Positions 53,098-63,815 are shown, counted from the stretch's first letter. The stretch is DNA of 64,000 nt from Microbacterium sp. Root180 (GCF_001428485.1 NZ_LMHS01000001.1:834842-898841), one strand, 5' to 3'. Notes: generated from the letters alone by a model not told the origin. Made by a program: numbers and translations.

Positions 53098-54801
53098 ATG
53101 AGCATGAAAGAGGGTGCCCGCATGCGCGGACACGTCCCACAGGACGGCGGCCCCGTGCTGTCCGTCAAGGATCTCGGCGTGGAGTTCTGGGTGGGCGGCC
53201 AGTGGGCCGCGGCGGCCAAGCACGTCACCTACGACCTCATGCCGGGCAAGGTGCTCGCCATCGTCGGCGAGTCCGGTTCGGGCAAGAGCACGAGCTCGAT
53301 GGCGATCATGGGCCTGCTGCCTAAGAACGCGCGCATCACCGGCAGCGCGGTCCTGGCCGGCCGCGAAGTGATCGGTGCTCGCCCGGAGGTCCTTCGCCAG
53401 GTGCGCGGCGAGGGGATCGCGGCGATCTTCCAGGAGCCGATGACGGCGCTGAACCCGGTCTACACGATCGGCTTCCAGATCTCCGAGACGATCCTGACCC
53501 ACCGTCCCGGGATGACCCGCAAGCAGGCCAAGGCGCGCGCGATCGAGCTCCTCGGCCTCGTCGAGATGCCCGACCCGCCCAAGGCGTACAACTCGTACCC
53601 GCACCAGCTGTCGGGTGGTCAGCGTCAGCGTGCGATGATCGCGCAGTCGATCTCGCTCGACCCCCGCGTGCTCATCGCCGATGAGCCGACGACGGCACTC
53701 GATGTGACGGTGCAGGCCGAGATCCTCGACCTGCTGCGCCATCTGCACCAGAAGCTCGACTCGGCGATCATCCTGATCACGCACGACATGGGTGTCGTCG
53801 CCGACATGGCCGACGACGTCATGGTGATGAAGGACGGCGACGTCGTCGAGCACGGGACGGCCGAGCAGCTGTTCACCGCGCCCGATCACCCGTATACGAA
53901 GGCCCTGATGGCTTCGGTGCCGCACCTCGGTCTCGGCACGGCGGTCGAGGACGTCGCGTCCGAACGCGACCATGCCACGGCGGCTCTCGTGCTCGACAAC
54001 GTGTCGATCGACTACCCCAAGCGCGGCCGCGTGCCGGCGTTCCGGGCCGTGTCCGAGGCGTCGCTCACCATCCAGCCCGGCGAGGTCGTGGGCCTCGTGG
54101 GAGAGTCCGGCTCGGGCAAGACCACGATCGCCCGGGCGATCGTGGGCCTCGTCCCGATCGCGGAGGGGACCCTGCGCGTCGCCGGACAGGAGATGGTCGG
54201 CGTCGACGCGAAGCAGCTGCGCGCTGTGCGTCGCAAGCTCGGCATCGTGTTCCAGGATCCCGGCTCGTCGCTGAATCCGCGCTGGCCGGTCGGCCAGTCG
54301 ATCGGCGAGCCGCTCGAGCTGGATGGTCGTGGCCGCAAGGACATCACCGCCCGCGTGACCGAGCTGCTCGACATGGTGGAGCTGCCGCGCGACTTCCGCA
54401 ACCGCTACCCGCACGAGCTTTCGGGCGGTCAGCGTCAGCGCATCGGCATCGCCCGCGCACTGGCGCTCGACCCGAAGGTGCTCGTCGCCGACGAGCCGAC
54501 GAGCGCGCTCGACGTGTCCGTGCAGGCACGCGTGCTGGAGCTCCTGCAGAACATTCAGAAGGAGCAGCAGTTCGCGACGCTGTTCGTGACCCACGACCTC
54601 GCCGTCGTCGACCTCCTGGCCGACCGCATCGTCGTGATGCAGCACGGCAAGATCGTGGAGCAGGGGTCGAAGGAGCAGATCCTCCGCAACCCGCAGGACC
54701 CGTACACGCAGCGACTCCTCGCCGCCGTGCCGGTGCCCGACCCGGCCGAGCAGCGCGTGCGCCGCGAGGCGCGTGCGGCGCTTCTGGCCACGCAGGACTG
54801 A
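53098..54801 (+). CDS. Peptide ABC transporter double ATPase (OppD-OppF fusion)
   Basis: A 567-residue protein with two complete nucleotide-binding domains. Domain 1: Walker A GESGSGKST, signature LSGGQRQRAMIAQ, Walker B VLIADEPTTALD. Domain 2: GESGSGKTT, LSGGQRQRIGIAR, VLVADEPTSALD. Each is followed by the oligopeptide C-terminal helical motif (YTKALMASVP and YTQRLLAAVP). The fused form replaces separate D and F subunits. The ATG at 53098 follows a GGGAGAG site; two later ATGs at 53104 and 53122 are also possible. Confidence 0.94.
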   Translation: MSMKEGARMRGHVPQDGGPVLSVKDLGVEFWVGGQWAAAAKHVTYDLMPGKVLAIVGESGSGKSTSSMAIMGLLPKNARITGSAVLAGREVIGARPEVLRQVRGEGIAAIFQEPMTALNPVYTIGFQISETILTHRPGMTRKQAKARAIELLGLVEMPDPPKAYNSYPHQLSGGQRQRAMIAQSISLDPRVLIADEPTTALDVTVQAEILDLLRHLHQKLDSAIILITHDMGVVADMADDVMVMKDGDVVEHGTAEQLFTAPDHPYTKALMASVPHLGLGTAVEDVASERDHATAALVLDNVSIDYPKRGRVPAFRAVSEASLTIQPGEVVGLVGESGSGKTTIARAIVGLVPIAEGTLRVAGQEMVGVDAKQLRAVRRKLGIVFQDPGSSLNPRWPVGQSIGEPLELDGRGRKDITARVTELLDMVELPRDFRNRYPHELSGGQRQRIGIARALALDPKVLVADEPTSALDVSVQARVLELLQNIQKEQQFATLFVTHDLAVVDLLADRIVVMQHGKIVEQGSKEQILRNPQDPYTQRLLAAVPVPDPAEQRVRREARAALLATQD

Positions 54802-54811
54802 CGCCACGGTG

Positions 54812-54845
54812 AAGCGGCCTGGGGGTTTCGACCCTCAGGCCGCTT
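54812..54845 (+). terminator. Terminator at the end of the peptide transporter operon
   Basis: A 10-bp outer stem (54812-54821 with 54836-54845) plus five inner pairs around a TTCG loop, followed by TTTC. It begins 11 bases after the ATPase stop codon. Confidence 0.82.
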
Positions 54846-54859
54846 TCGGCTGCCTGCGA

Positions 54860-54865
54860 TAGGCT
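54860..54865 (+). promoter_or_regulatory. Putative -10 box of typA
   Basis: TAGGCT lies 48 bases before the typA start codon. An AAGGAT site precedes the ATG, so this gene is transcribed with a leader. Confidence 0.45.
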
Positions 54866-54913
54866 GTGGATGCCGGCATCCCGGCCCTCTCCACTTTCGC
54901 AAGGATTTCTTTC

Positions 54914-56824
<1,911 letters not shown>

Positions 56825-56885
56825 TCGTGGCAGGCATCGTGCCACGGATGACCGACCGGCACGGATGCTGAGACGGGCACGTCGG

Positions 56886-56891
56886 TAGCAT
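56886..56891 (+). promoter_or_regulatory. Putative -10 box of azlC
   Basis: TAGCAT ends seven bases before the azlC GTG, consistent with leaderless transcription. Confidence 0.4.
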
Positions 56892-56898
56892 CGAGCGA

Positions 56899-57675
56899 GT
56901 GACCCTCGACCCGCACTTCGACGCAGCGCACAGCGCGGGGGAGGCCCGTCGCGCGGCGCGCGAGGGCCTGGGCGTCGCGCTGGCGACGAGTGCGTACGGG
57001 ATCTCGTTCGGAGCTCTGGCGGTCGCGTCGGGTCTCGACGTCTGGCAGACGTGCGTGATGAGCCTGCTCATGTTCACGGGCGGTTCGCAGTTCGCGTTCG
57101 TCGGGGTGGTGGGTGCGGGCGGCCTCGCCGCAGCGCCGGCCGCCATCGCGTCGGCCGCACTGCTCGGCGTGCGCAACGTCGCCTACGGCATGCGGATGTC
57201 GCCGGTCATCGGTCGCGGCTTCTGGCGACGCGCCGCTGCGGCGCAGTTCACGATCGACGAGTCCACCGCGGTGTCGCTGGCGCAGCAGACCCGCCACGCT
57301 CGCACCGTCGGCTTCTGGGTGACCGGCATCGGCATCTACGTCGGCTGGAACCTCTCGACGCTCGCCGGTGCGCTCCTCGGCGATGTGCTCGGTGATCCGC
57401 GCGCGTATGGACTGGATGCCGCAGCCGCAGCCGCCTTCCTCGCGCTGCTGTGGCCACGGCTCCGCCGTCGCCAGCCGATCGTCGTCGGCATCGCCGCGGC
57501 GGTGATCGCGACCCTCCTTACGCCCGTGCTCATGCCCGGCCTGCCCGTGATCATCGCCGCGACGGTCGCCGTCGTCGTGGGATGGCTGAACTGGCTCGGC
57601 AGCGACGATGAGGCCCCGGCACGCAGCGACTGGGACGAGCCGGACGACGTCGCCGAGCGGGAGGGGCTCCCGTGA
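56899..57675 (+). CDS. azlC: AzlC-type branched-chain amino acid permease, large subunit
   Basis: A 258-residue integral membrane protein of the AzlC family. The core GVALATSAYGISFGALAV and VMSLLMFTGGSQFAFVGV (helix with the conserved FTGGSQ) match the family, followed by GVRNVAYGMRMSPV. With AzlD it exports or exchanges branched-chain amino acids or related compounds; the substrate is inferred. The start is GTG at 56899. Its end overlaps azlD by four bases, and the polar C-terminal tail (about 240-258) is cytoplasmic. Confidence 0.9.
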   Translation: MTLDPHFDAAHSAGEARRAAREGLGVALATSAYGISFGALAVASGLDVWQTCVMSLLMFTGGSQFAFVGVVGAGGLAAAPAAIASAALLGVRNVAYGMRMSPVIGRGFWRRAAAAQFTIDESTAVSLAQQTRHARTVGFWVTGIGIYVGWNLSTLAGALLGDVLGDPRAYGLDAAAAAAFLALLWPRLRRRQPIVVGIAAAVIATLLTPVLMPGLPVIIAATVAVVVGWLNWLGSDDEAPARSDWDEPDDVAEREGLP

Positions 57676-57986
57676 CCATGTGGACCGCGCTGCTCGTCGC
57701 ATCGATCATCTGCGTCGTACTGAAGACCATCGGCTACCTCGTGCCTCCGAAGTGGGTGGAGGCACCGCGCCCGATGCGCATCGCCGATCTGCTCACGGTC
57801 GCCCTCCTCGCCGCGCTCGTGGCCGTGCAGACGCTCGGCGCCGGCCAGGCGATCGTGGTCGACGCTCGCGTCCCGGCGGTCCTCGTCGCGGCGGGACTCC
57901 TCCTGCTGCGGGCGCCCTTCCTGGTGGTCGTGGCGGCGGCGGCTCTCACGGCGGCGCTGCTGCGCCTGTGGGGCTGGGCGGTCTGA
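57672..57986 (+). CDS. azlD: AzlD-type small subunit
   Basis: A 104-residue membrane protein with four hydrophobic helices (about 4-20, 37-58, 60-80 and 84-102). The conserved KTIGYLVPPKWVEAP is typical of AzlD. It overlaps azlC by GTGA and so is co-translated with it. It probably forms the exporter complex with AzlC. Confidence 0.9.
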   Translation: MTMWTALLVASIICVVLKTIGYLVPPKWVEAPRPMRIADLLTVALLAALVAVQTLGAGQAIVVDARVPAVLVAAGLLLLRAPFLVVVAAAALTAALLRLWGWAV

Positions 57987-57999
57987 CGGCGTGCGCCGG

Positions 58000-58005
58000 T
58001 AGAGT
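58000..58005 (+). promoter_or_regulatory. Putative -10 box of the DUF6113-like gene
   Basis: TAGAGT ends six bases before the GTG at 58012, again the leaderless spacing. Confidence 0.45.
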
Positions 58006-58011
58006 CATCGG

Positions 58012-58449
58012 GTGCGCTCCTCCCTTCCCGCCCGTATCGGAACGTGGGTCGTGGCCTTCCTCGTCGGCGCCGTCTACGGCCTGGCCGGGACCATCGCCCA
58101 CGGGTACGAGCTGGGATGGTTCCCCCTCGGACTCGTCCTGGCCTTCGTCGGCTGCGCGGCCCTCCTCGTCTCCGTGAGACTGCTCACGGCGGACCGCTGG
58201 GCGGCGCTGGCCACGGGTCTGGGCATGATGGCTTCGACGCTCGCATTCTCGGGGAAGGGCCCCGGCGGTTCCGTGATCGTGCCCGAGGGCCCGCTCGGCA
58301 CGGTCTGGACGATCGCGCTCCCGGTGATCGTCGCGATCGTGGTGGCCTGGCCGGAGAACTTCGGGCCGGCGCTCGCCGGCGATCCGGCATCCGCTTCTTC
58401 CCCCATCGGCGAGCCGGTGCGCGGCACCCCCGGCGAGGGACGCAACTAG
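58012..58449 (+). CDS. Small membrane protein (possibly DUF6113), function unknown
   Basis: A 145-residue protein with four hydrophobic helices (about 9-28, 34-55, 63-80 and 95-112) and a polar tail. Its position directly upstream of a ferredoxin gene and dapC matches actinobacterial loci where a DUF6113-type gene sits next to fdxC and dapC; the name is from memory. No catalytic motif is present. GTG 58012 has a TAGAGT box six bases upstream. Confidence 0.7.
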   Translation: MRSSLPARIGTWVVAFLVGAVYGLAGTIAHGYELGWFPLGLVLAFVGCAALLVSVRLLTADRWAALATGLGMMASTLAFSGKGPGGSVIVPEGPLGTVWTIALPVIVAIVVAWPENFGPALAGDPASASSPIGEPVRGTPGEGRN

Positions 58450-58452
58450 ACT
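58447..58452 (+). promoter_or_regulatory. Putative -10 box of the ferredoxin gene
   Basis: TAGACT ends six bases before the GTG at 58459. The box overlaps the stop codon of the upstream gene. Confidence 0.5.
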
Positions 58453-58458
58453 GGCACC

Positions 58459-58728
58459 GTGACGTATGTGATCGCCCTTCCCTGTGTGGACGTCAAGGAC
58501 CGCGCCTGCATCGACGAGTGCCCGGTCGACTGCATCTACGAGGGCGAACGATCGCTGTACATCCATCCCGACGAGTGCGTCGACTGCGGCGCCTGCGAGC
58601 CGCAGGACTACTACAAGGCCAACGTCGAGTTCTTCGACGACGTCGGCTCGCCCGGCGGCGCCGCCAAGATCGGCGTGATCCACAAGGACCACCCCGTCAT
58701 CGCCGAGCTCCCGCCGCAGGCTCCGTGA
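58459..58728 (+). CDS. fdxA: FdxA/FdxC-type ferredoxin with an internal in-frame deletion
   Basis: An 89-residue ferredoxin, against about 106-108 for the family. The N-terminal half is intact (MTYVIALPCVDVKDRACIDE). Cysteines are at 9, 17, 21, 25, 40, 43 and 46. After CGACEP the sequence jumps to QDYYKANVEFF: the expected VCPVEA segment and about 17 residues are missing. By comparison with Azotobacter ferredoxin I, C21, C40, C43 and C46 would hold the [4Fe-4S] cluster, while the third [3Fe-4S] ligand (partner of C9 and C17) is lost. The frame is otherwise clean. It is 25 bases upstream of dapC. Confidence 0.9.
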   Translation: MTYVIALPCVDVKDRACIDECPVDCIYEGERSLYIHPDECVDCGACEPQDYYKANVEFFDDVGSPGGAAKIGVIHKDHPVIAELPPQAP

Positions 58729-58753
58729 CCCTCGCGATCGAGAGCGAGCGCTG

Positions 58754-59863
58754 ATGGGCGTCGCCGACCTCGCCGAGTATCCCTGGGACGCGGTCGCGCC
58801 CTACGCGGTCCGCGCCCGCTCGCACCCCGACGGCCTCGTCGATCTGTCGATCGGCTCGCCCGTCGACGAGACCCCGCAGGTCATCGCCGACGCGCTGAGA
58901 TCGTCGACCGACGCGCACGCGTACCCGCAGACTGTCGGAACGCCCGCTCTGCGCGCCGCCATCGCCGACTGGTACGCACGCCGGCGCGGTGTCCCCGGCC
59001 TCGCGCCCCACCACGTTCTCCCCACGGTGGGATCCAAGGAGCTGGTCGCGCTCCTGCCGCTGCTGCTCGGACTCGGTCCAGGAGACGTCGTCGTGCACCC
59101 CCGGGCGGCCTACCCGACGTACGAAGTGGGCGCCCGGCTCGTCGGCGCCACTCCGGTCGCCGCGGACGACCCCGCCGAGTGGCCCGCGGGCACCCGTCTG
59201 GTGTGGGTGAACTCGCCCGGCAACCCCGACGGGCACGTGCGGGGCGTCGCCGACCTCCGCGCCGCGGTGTCGCGCGCCCGCGAGCTCGGCGCCGTGCTCG
59301 CCTCGGACGAGTGCTACGCCGAACTCGGCTGGGAGGCGCCGTGGGACGCGGAGCCGATCCCGTCCGCACTGGATCCCCGGGTCACGGATGGGGACCTCGC
59401 CGGAGTGCTGTCGGTGTACTCGCTGAGCAAGCAGTCGAACCTCGCGGGGTATCGCGCGGCATTCCTCGCCGGCGACCCGGCGTTGATCGCCGGCCTCGTG
59501 ACGGCGCGCAAGCACCTCGGGCTCATGCTGCCCGCACCCGTGCAGGCCGCGATGGTGGCCGCTCTCGGCGACGACGCCCATGTGGCCGTGCAGAAGGAGC
59601 TCTATCGCCGCCGTCGCGCGATCCTCAAGCCCGCGCTCGAGTCCGCCGGGTTCCGGGTCGACGCCAGCGAGGCCGGGCTCTATCTGTGGGCCACCGAGGG
59701 CCGCGACGCCTGGGACAGCGTCGACCGGCTCGCCGGGCTGGGCATCCTGGCCGGTCCCGGGCACTTCTACGGCACGCACTTCCCGCAGCACATCCGGCTG
59801 TCGCTGACCGCGCCGGAGGAGCGTGTGGCCGCTGCCGCCGCGCGGCTCCGAGCCGCTTCGTGA
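58754..59863 (+). CDS. dapC: Succinyldiaminopimelate transaminase
   Basis: A 369-residue class I PLP aminotransferase producing N-succinyl-LL-DAP in lysine and peptidoglycan precursor synthesis. VDLSIGSPVDETP, HPRAAYPTYEVGARL, WVNSPGNPDGHV, SDECYAELGW and the PLP lysine in SLSKQSNLAGYRAAF are all present. The neighbour order (membrane protein, ferredoxin, aminotransferase) supports dapC over a generic aminotransferase. dapD lies about 2.7 kb to the right on the other strand. The ATG at 58754 has only a weak GAGCGAG site. Confidence 0.9.
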   Translation: MGVADLAEYPWDAVAPYAVRARSHPDGLVDLSIGSPVDETPQVIADALRSSTDAHAYPQTVGTPALRAAIADWYARRRGVPGLAPHHVLPTVGSKELVALLPLLLGLGPGDVVVHPRAAYPTYEVGARLVGATPVAADDPAEWPAGTRLVWVNSPGNPDGHVRGVADLRAAVSRARELGAVLASDECYAELGWEAPWDAEPIPSALDPRVTDGDLAGVLSVYSLSKQSNLAGYRAAFLAGDPALIAGLVTARKHLGLMLPAPVQAAMVAALGDDAHVAVQKELYRRRRAILKPALESAGFRVDASEAGLYLWATEGRDAWDSVDRLAGLGILAGPGHFYGTHFPQHIRLSLTAPEERVAAAAARLRAAS

Positions 59864-59924
59864 GGTTTCCTCCAGTGGATGCCGCGGCCCTTTGGCTGTG
59901 TCAGCAGTAGGCGTGCGTGCGCAC

Positions 59925-59930
59925 TAGGCT
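59925..59930 (+). promoter_or_regulatory. Putative -10 box of the citrate synthase gene
   Basis: TAGGCT lies about 115 bases before the GTG at 60046, leaving a leader with a GAGGAGG ribosome-binding site. The leader shows no recognised riboswitch. Confidence 0.4.
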
Positions 59931-60045
59931 GTAAGAACGCGGCGGCGCGGCATCCCCGTCCCCGCTGCCGTCCAGAGCGAACGCATCACGCGCATCGCGA
60001 GGCGGACGACACCCCCGGCACGACCAGAAATCGCGAGGAGGCGCC

Positions 60046-61341
60046 GTGAGCGAAGCGGGCACCCAGCAGGACAAGGCCACCCTCACGATCGGTGACAGGA
60101 CCGCCGAATTCCCCGTGCTGCTCGGCACCGACGGGGCTCCCAGCGTCGACTTGTCGACGTTCACGCGGCAGACCGGTCACACCGCCCTGGACTACGGGTT
60201 CGTCAACACCGCCTCGACCAAGTCGGCCATCACCTACATCGACGGCGATCAGGGCATCCTCCGCTACCGCGGCTACCCGATCGAGCAGCTGGCCACGAAC
60301 AGCACTTACCTCGAGGTGGCGTGGCTGCTCCTCTACGGCGAGCTGCCGACACCCGATGAACTCGCGGCGTTCGATGACCGCATCCGCCACCACACGCTGC
60401 TGCACGAAGACCTCAAGCGCTTCTTCTCCGCCCTGCCGCACACCGCCCATCCGATGTCGGTGCTGTCGTCGGCGGTGTCGGCGCTCTCGACGTATTACGA
60501 GAACGAGTCCGACCCCAACAACCCGGAGCACGTCGAGCTCAACACGATCCGCATGCTCGCCAAGCTCCCCGTGATCGCGGCGTACGCCCACAAGAAGAGC
60601 ATCGGGCAGGCGTTCCTCTATCCCGACAACTCGCTCGGCTTCGTCGACAACTTCCTCAAGCTCAACTTCGGTGTGCTCTCCGAGGTGTACGACGTGAACC
60701 CGGTGATGTCGCGGGCGCTCGAACGGCTTCTGATCCTGCACGAGGACCACGAGCAGAACGCCTCGACCTCGACGGTCCGCCTGGTCGGCTCCACCGGCGC
60801 GAACCAGTTCTCGTCCATCTCGGCGGGGATCAACGCGCTGTACGGTCCGCTGCACGGCGGTGCCAACGAGGCCGTGCTCGACATGCTCGCGCGCATCCGC
60901 GACTCCGGCGAGAGCGTGCAGCGCTTCGTCGAGCGCGTGAAGAACAAGGAGGACGGCGTCAAGCTCATGGGCTTCGGCCACCGGGTCTACAAGAACTACG
61001 ACCCGCGCGCGAAGCTGGTGAAGGAGTCCGCCGATGAGGTGCTCGAGGCACTCGGAGTGAGCGACCCGCTGCTCGACCTCGCCAAGCAGCTCGAAGAGAT
61101 CGCACTGAACGACGACTACTTCCGGGAGCGCCGTCTGTACCCGAATGTCGACTTCTACACGGGCGTGATCTACAAGGCGATGGGCTTCCCCACTCGCATG
61201 TTCACGGTGCTCTTCGCGATCGGTCGTCTCCCCGGCTGGCTCGCCCAGTGGCGCGAGGCCGCGAACGACCCGCAGGCCAAGATCGGCCGCCCCCAGCAGC
61301 TCTACGTCGGCGCGGGGGAGCGCAACTACCCGGGGATCTGA
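60046..61341 (+). CDS. gltA: Citrate synthase
   Basis: A 431-residue type II citrate synthase condensing oxaloacetate and acetyl-CoA at the entry of the TCA cycle. YIDGDQGILRYRGYPIEQLA, HADHEQNAS-type segment (HEDHEQNASTSTVRLVGSTG), GPLHGGANEAVLDML and GFGHRVYKNYDPRA carry the catalytic histidines; the aspartate is in FYTGVIYKAMG-type region (NVDFYTGVIY). GTG 60046 follows GAGGAGG by five bases, so it is preferred. Confidence 0.97.
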   Translation: MSEAGTQQDKATLTIGDRTAEFPVLLGTDGAPSVDLSTFTRQTGHTALDYGFVNTASTKSAITYIDGDQGILRYRGYPIEQLATNSTYLEVAWLLLYGELPTPDELAAFDDRIRHHTLLHEDLKRFFSALPHTAHPMSVLSSAVSALSTYYENESDPNNPEHVELNTIRMLAKLPVIAAYAHKKSIGQAFLYPDNSLGFVDNFLKLNFGVLSEVYDVNPVMSRALERLLILHEDHEQNASTSTVRLVGSTGANQFSSISAGINALYGPLHGGANEAVLDMLARIRDSGESVQRFVERVKNKEDGVKLMGFGHRVYKNYDPRAKLVKESADEVLEALGVSDPLLDLAKQLEEIALNDDYFRERRLYPNVDFYTGVIYKAMGFPTRMFTVLFAIGRLPGWLAQWREAANDPQAKIGRPQQLYVGAGERNYPGI

Positions 61342-61382
61342 GCGACTGCCGGGGCCTTCCCGATTCCCGTCGCCGCCGGCGC

Positions 61383-61388
61383 TAGGGT
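61383..61388 (+). promoter_or_regulatory. Putative -10 box of the SHOCT-domain gene
   Basis: TAGGGT ends six bases before the ATG at 61395, supporting that ATG over the GTG at 61389. Confidence 0.45.
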
Positions 61389-61394
61389 GTGGAC

Positions 61395-61763
61395 ATGGTG
61401 AGTGTTGACTTCGTCCCGCCCGTCGATCCGGGCCTCGGAGAGCCGGGGATCTTCGGCGGATTCTCGGTGATCTTCGCGGTGTTCCTGGTCATCGTCCTGG
61501 TGGGCATCGGATTCTCCGTGTACATCGGAATCCGCAAGTACACGCTCATCAAGCGGGCGGGCCACGACCCCTTCACGGTGGACGCGGCCCTCGCCGCGAA
61601 GGTGCTCAACAGCGACGTGCTGCGCCCGGGCACGGCCGTCGACGACGCGGCGCCGGCGAAGTCCCTCGAACAGAGGCTGGCCGACGTCGACGCCCTCCAC
61701 GAGCGAGGCGTCATCTCGGATGACGAGCGCGCCTCCGCCCGCGCCGCGATCCTCGCGGGGTGA
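61395..61763 (+). CDS. Membrane protein with C-terminal SHOCT domain
   Basis: A 122-residue protein: an N-terminal Pro/Gly-rich exposed stretch, one transmembrane helix (about 26-47) and a C-terminal SHOCT domain (about 88-119, LEQRLADVDALHERGVISDD), a short helical oligomerisation module. The role is unknown. It ends five bases before the ATG of the amidinohydrolase gene on the same strand, so the two are probably co-transcribed. Confidence 0.82.
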   Translation: MVSVDFVPPVDPGLGEPGIFGGFSVIFAVFLVIVLVGIGFSVYIGIRKYTLIKRAGHDPFTVDAALAAKVLNSDVLRPGTAVDDAAPAKSLEQRLADVDALHERGVISDDERASARAAILAG

Positions 61764-61767
61764 GCGG

Positions 61768-62529
61768 ATGCCGCGACTCCTCGTCCGCCGTCCTTCGCCG
61801 CTTCTCGCCGGGGGCGAGCTGACCCACCTCGATCGCGTGCCGGTGGATCCCGGGCTCGCGCAGCGCCAGTGGGAGCACTACGTCGACGTGTTCCGAGGCC
61901 GCGGCTGGGAGATCGTCGAGGTCGAACGCGCGGATGCGCAGCCCGACGGGGTCTTCGTCGAGGACGCGGTCGTGATGTTCGGCGACCTGGCGGTGCTGTG
62001 CCGCGCCGGGGCGGTCTCGCGCCGCGGTGAGTCCGCCTCCGTCGAGGCGGCGGTCGCGGCATCCGGAGTCTCCGCCGCACGCATCGAGGAACCGGGGACG
62101 CTCGACGGCGGCGACGTGCTCAAGATCGGGCGCACCGTGTACGTCGGCGCCTCGTCGCGCACGAACGCGGATGGCATCGCACAGCTGCGCGATCTGCTCG
62201 CGCCGCGGGGCTGGACCGTCGTCGAGGTGCCCGTCACGAAGGTGCTGCACCTCAAGAGCGGGGTGACGGCGCTTCCCGACGGCACCGTGGTCGGCTTCGC
62301 CCCCCTCGTCGACGACGTCGCCGTCTTCCCGGCCTTCCTCAGGATCCCCGAGGAGCACGGGACCGCGGTCGTCGTGCTCGACGAGAGCACCGTGCTGATG
62401 TCCGCGGATGCGCCCCGGACGGCGGAGCTCTACCGCTCGCGCGGCCTCGTGGTGCTCACGACCCCGGTCACAGAGTTCGAGAAGCTCGAGGGCTGCGTCA
62501 CCTGTCTGTCGGTCCGCATGCGGGACTGA
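61768..62529 (+). CDS. Dimethylarginine dimethylaminohydrolase-like amidinohydrolase
   Basis: A 253-residue guanidino-group hydrolase of the DDAH/arginine deiminase superfamily. The catalytic residues can be placed: the acidic cluster in DGVFVEDAVVMFGD, histidine in VLHLKSGVT and nucleophilic cysteine C246 in EGCVTCLSV, with substrate Asp/Arg in EEPGTLDGGDVLKIG. Dimethylarginine hydrolysis to citrulline is the family reaction; the true substrate here is inferred. ATG 61768 is close behind the SHOCT gene. Confidence 0.88.
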   Translation: MPRLLVRRPSPLLAGGELTHLDRVPVDPGLAQRQWEHYVDVFRGRGWEIVEVERADAQPDGVFVEDAVVMFGDLAVLCRAGAVSRRGESASVEAAVAASGVSAARIEEPGTLDGGDVLKIGRTVYVGASSRTNADGIAQLRDLLAPRGWTVVEVPVTKVLHLKSGVTALPDGTVVGFAPLVDDVAVFPAFLRIPEEHGTAVVVLDESTVLMSADAPRTAELYRSRGLVVLTTPVTEFEKLEGCVTCLSVRMRD

Positions 62530-62550
62530 CCGCCCCGCCGCGAGTGCGGG

Positions 62551-63507
62551 TCAGGCGTGAAGGGCCTCGTTGAGGGTGACACCGACCCCCGCGCGGCGGA
62601 CGGCTTCGATCGCGCCGGTGACGGAGTTCCGACGGAACAGGATGCCGTTCTGCCCGGAGAGCTGAGCGCCCTTGACCGTGACGGGAGTGCCGTCCGACTG
62701 CCGCGGCTCATCGGCGAGCACGACCTTCGACCCGGCGGTGACGTAGAGTCCGGCCTCGACGACGCAGTCGTCGCCGAGGGAGATCCCGATTCCCGCATTG
62801 GCACCGAGCAGCGTGCGCGCGCCGACCGAGACCTTGTGCATTCCACCGCCGGAGAGCGTGCCCATGATCGACGCGCCGCCGCCGATGTCGCTGCCATCGC
62901 CGACCACGACGCCCTGCGAGATGCGGCCTTCGACCATGCTCTGGCCGAGCGTGCCCGCGTTGAAGTTCACGAAGCCTTCGTGCATCACGGTCGTGCCGGG
63001 GGAGAGGTACGCCCCGAGCCTCACGCGGGAGGCGTCCGCGATGCGCACACCGGGGGGAGAGACGTAGTCGAGCAGGCGGGGGAACTTGTCGAGTCCCTGC
63101 ACCTGGATGCCCTCGCGCACCAGGAAGGGACGCAGACGGGTGAGGGTGTCCGGGTGCATCGGACCGGCGTTGGTCCACGCCACGGTTGGCAGGTGCCCGA
63201 AGATGCCGTCGAGATTGATCTCGTTCGGGGCGAAGAGCCGGTGGGAGAGGGCGTGCAGACGCAGATAGGCGTCCGCCGTCGAGGTCGGCGCCGCCGCGAC
63301 GTCGATCTCGACGGTGACGACGTCGACGGTCACGAAACGACGGGCGTCCGGGACGGCGAGCCGTTCGAGCTCGTCCGGCGGCATGGCCGGGTCGAATCCG
63401 AGGGGGATGTGGCCGATCTCGGGGGACGGGTACCACGTGTCCAGCACGGTGCCGTCTTCAGCCGTCGTCGCGAGGCCGACGCCCCAGACCCATCGTTCGT
63501 CGCTCAT
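62551..63507 (-). CDS. dapD: Tetrahydrodipicolinate N-succinyltransferase
   Basis: A 318-residue enzyme that succinylates tetrahydrodipicolinate, the step before dapC in the succinylase lysine pathway. A long actinobacterial N-terminal domain precedes the left-handed beta-helix with hexapeptide repeats: [40 protein letters not shown] and [17 protein letters not shown]. The ATG at 63507 is preceded by GGAGG and, six bases further, by TACCGT, so both a ribosome-binding site and a leaderless-spaced box are possible. It diverges from the rRNA leader region. Confidence 0.95.
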   Translation of the reverse strand: MSDERWVWGVGLATTAEDGTVLDTWYPSPEIGHIPLGFDPAMPPDELERLAVPDARRFVTVDVVTVEIDVAAAPTSTADAYLRLHALSHRLFAPNEINLDGIFGHLPTVAWTNAGPMHPDTLTRLRPFLVREGIQVQGLDKFPRLLDYVSPPGVRIADASRVRLGAYLSPGTTVMHEGFVNFNAGTLGQSMVEGRISQGVVVGDGSDIGGGASIMGTLSGGGMHKVSVGARTLLGANAGIGISLGDDCVVEAGLYVTAGSKVVLADEPRQSDGTPVTVKGAQLSGQNGILFRRNSVTGAIEAVRRAGVGVTLNEALHA

Positions 63508-63786
63508 GCCTCCACGGTAGCGCCGACGCCGCGCGGTCGTCGGCGACGTTGCACGTCGTGACGACAGGCGGAATCCGGATGCCGCACTCAGCGAATACCC
63601 GTCTACCAGGGCATCCTTCGACGGGCGCCGCGGCTCGGGCTGACGCGACACGCCCGGGATGTCGGGCCGATTCGCCGGACCGGCCGAGCTCGCGTAAAGT
63701 TCTTGTTGTTCGCCCCACAGGGAAGCGGAGAGGCCGAGAGCCTCGACCCCCTCAAGCGGCGGACCACCTCCCTTTCAGTCACCTCA
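63508..63786. other. Spacer between dapD and the rRNA promoters
   Basis: About 280 bases with no convincing gene. An open minus-strand frame (63603-63992) covers it but overlaps the promoters and leader and has no ribosome-binding site. The region ends just before the first TTGAGG box. Confidence 0.5.
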
Positions 63787-63815
63787 TTGAGGCGATCGAC
63801 CTCCGGGTCTAGAAT
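63787..63815 (+). promoter_or_regulatory. rRNA operon promoter P1
   Basis: TTGAGG (63787-63792) and TAGAAT (63810-63815) are 17 bases apart, a near-consensus housekeeping sigma promoter upstream of the rRNA leader. Confidence 0.75.
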
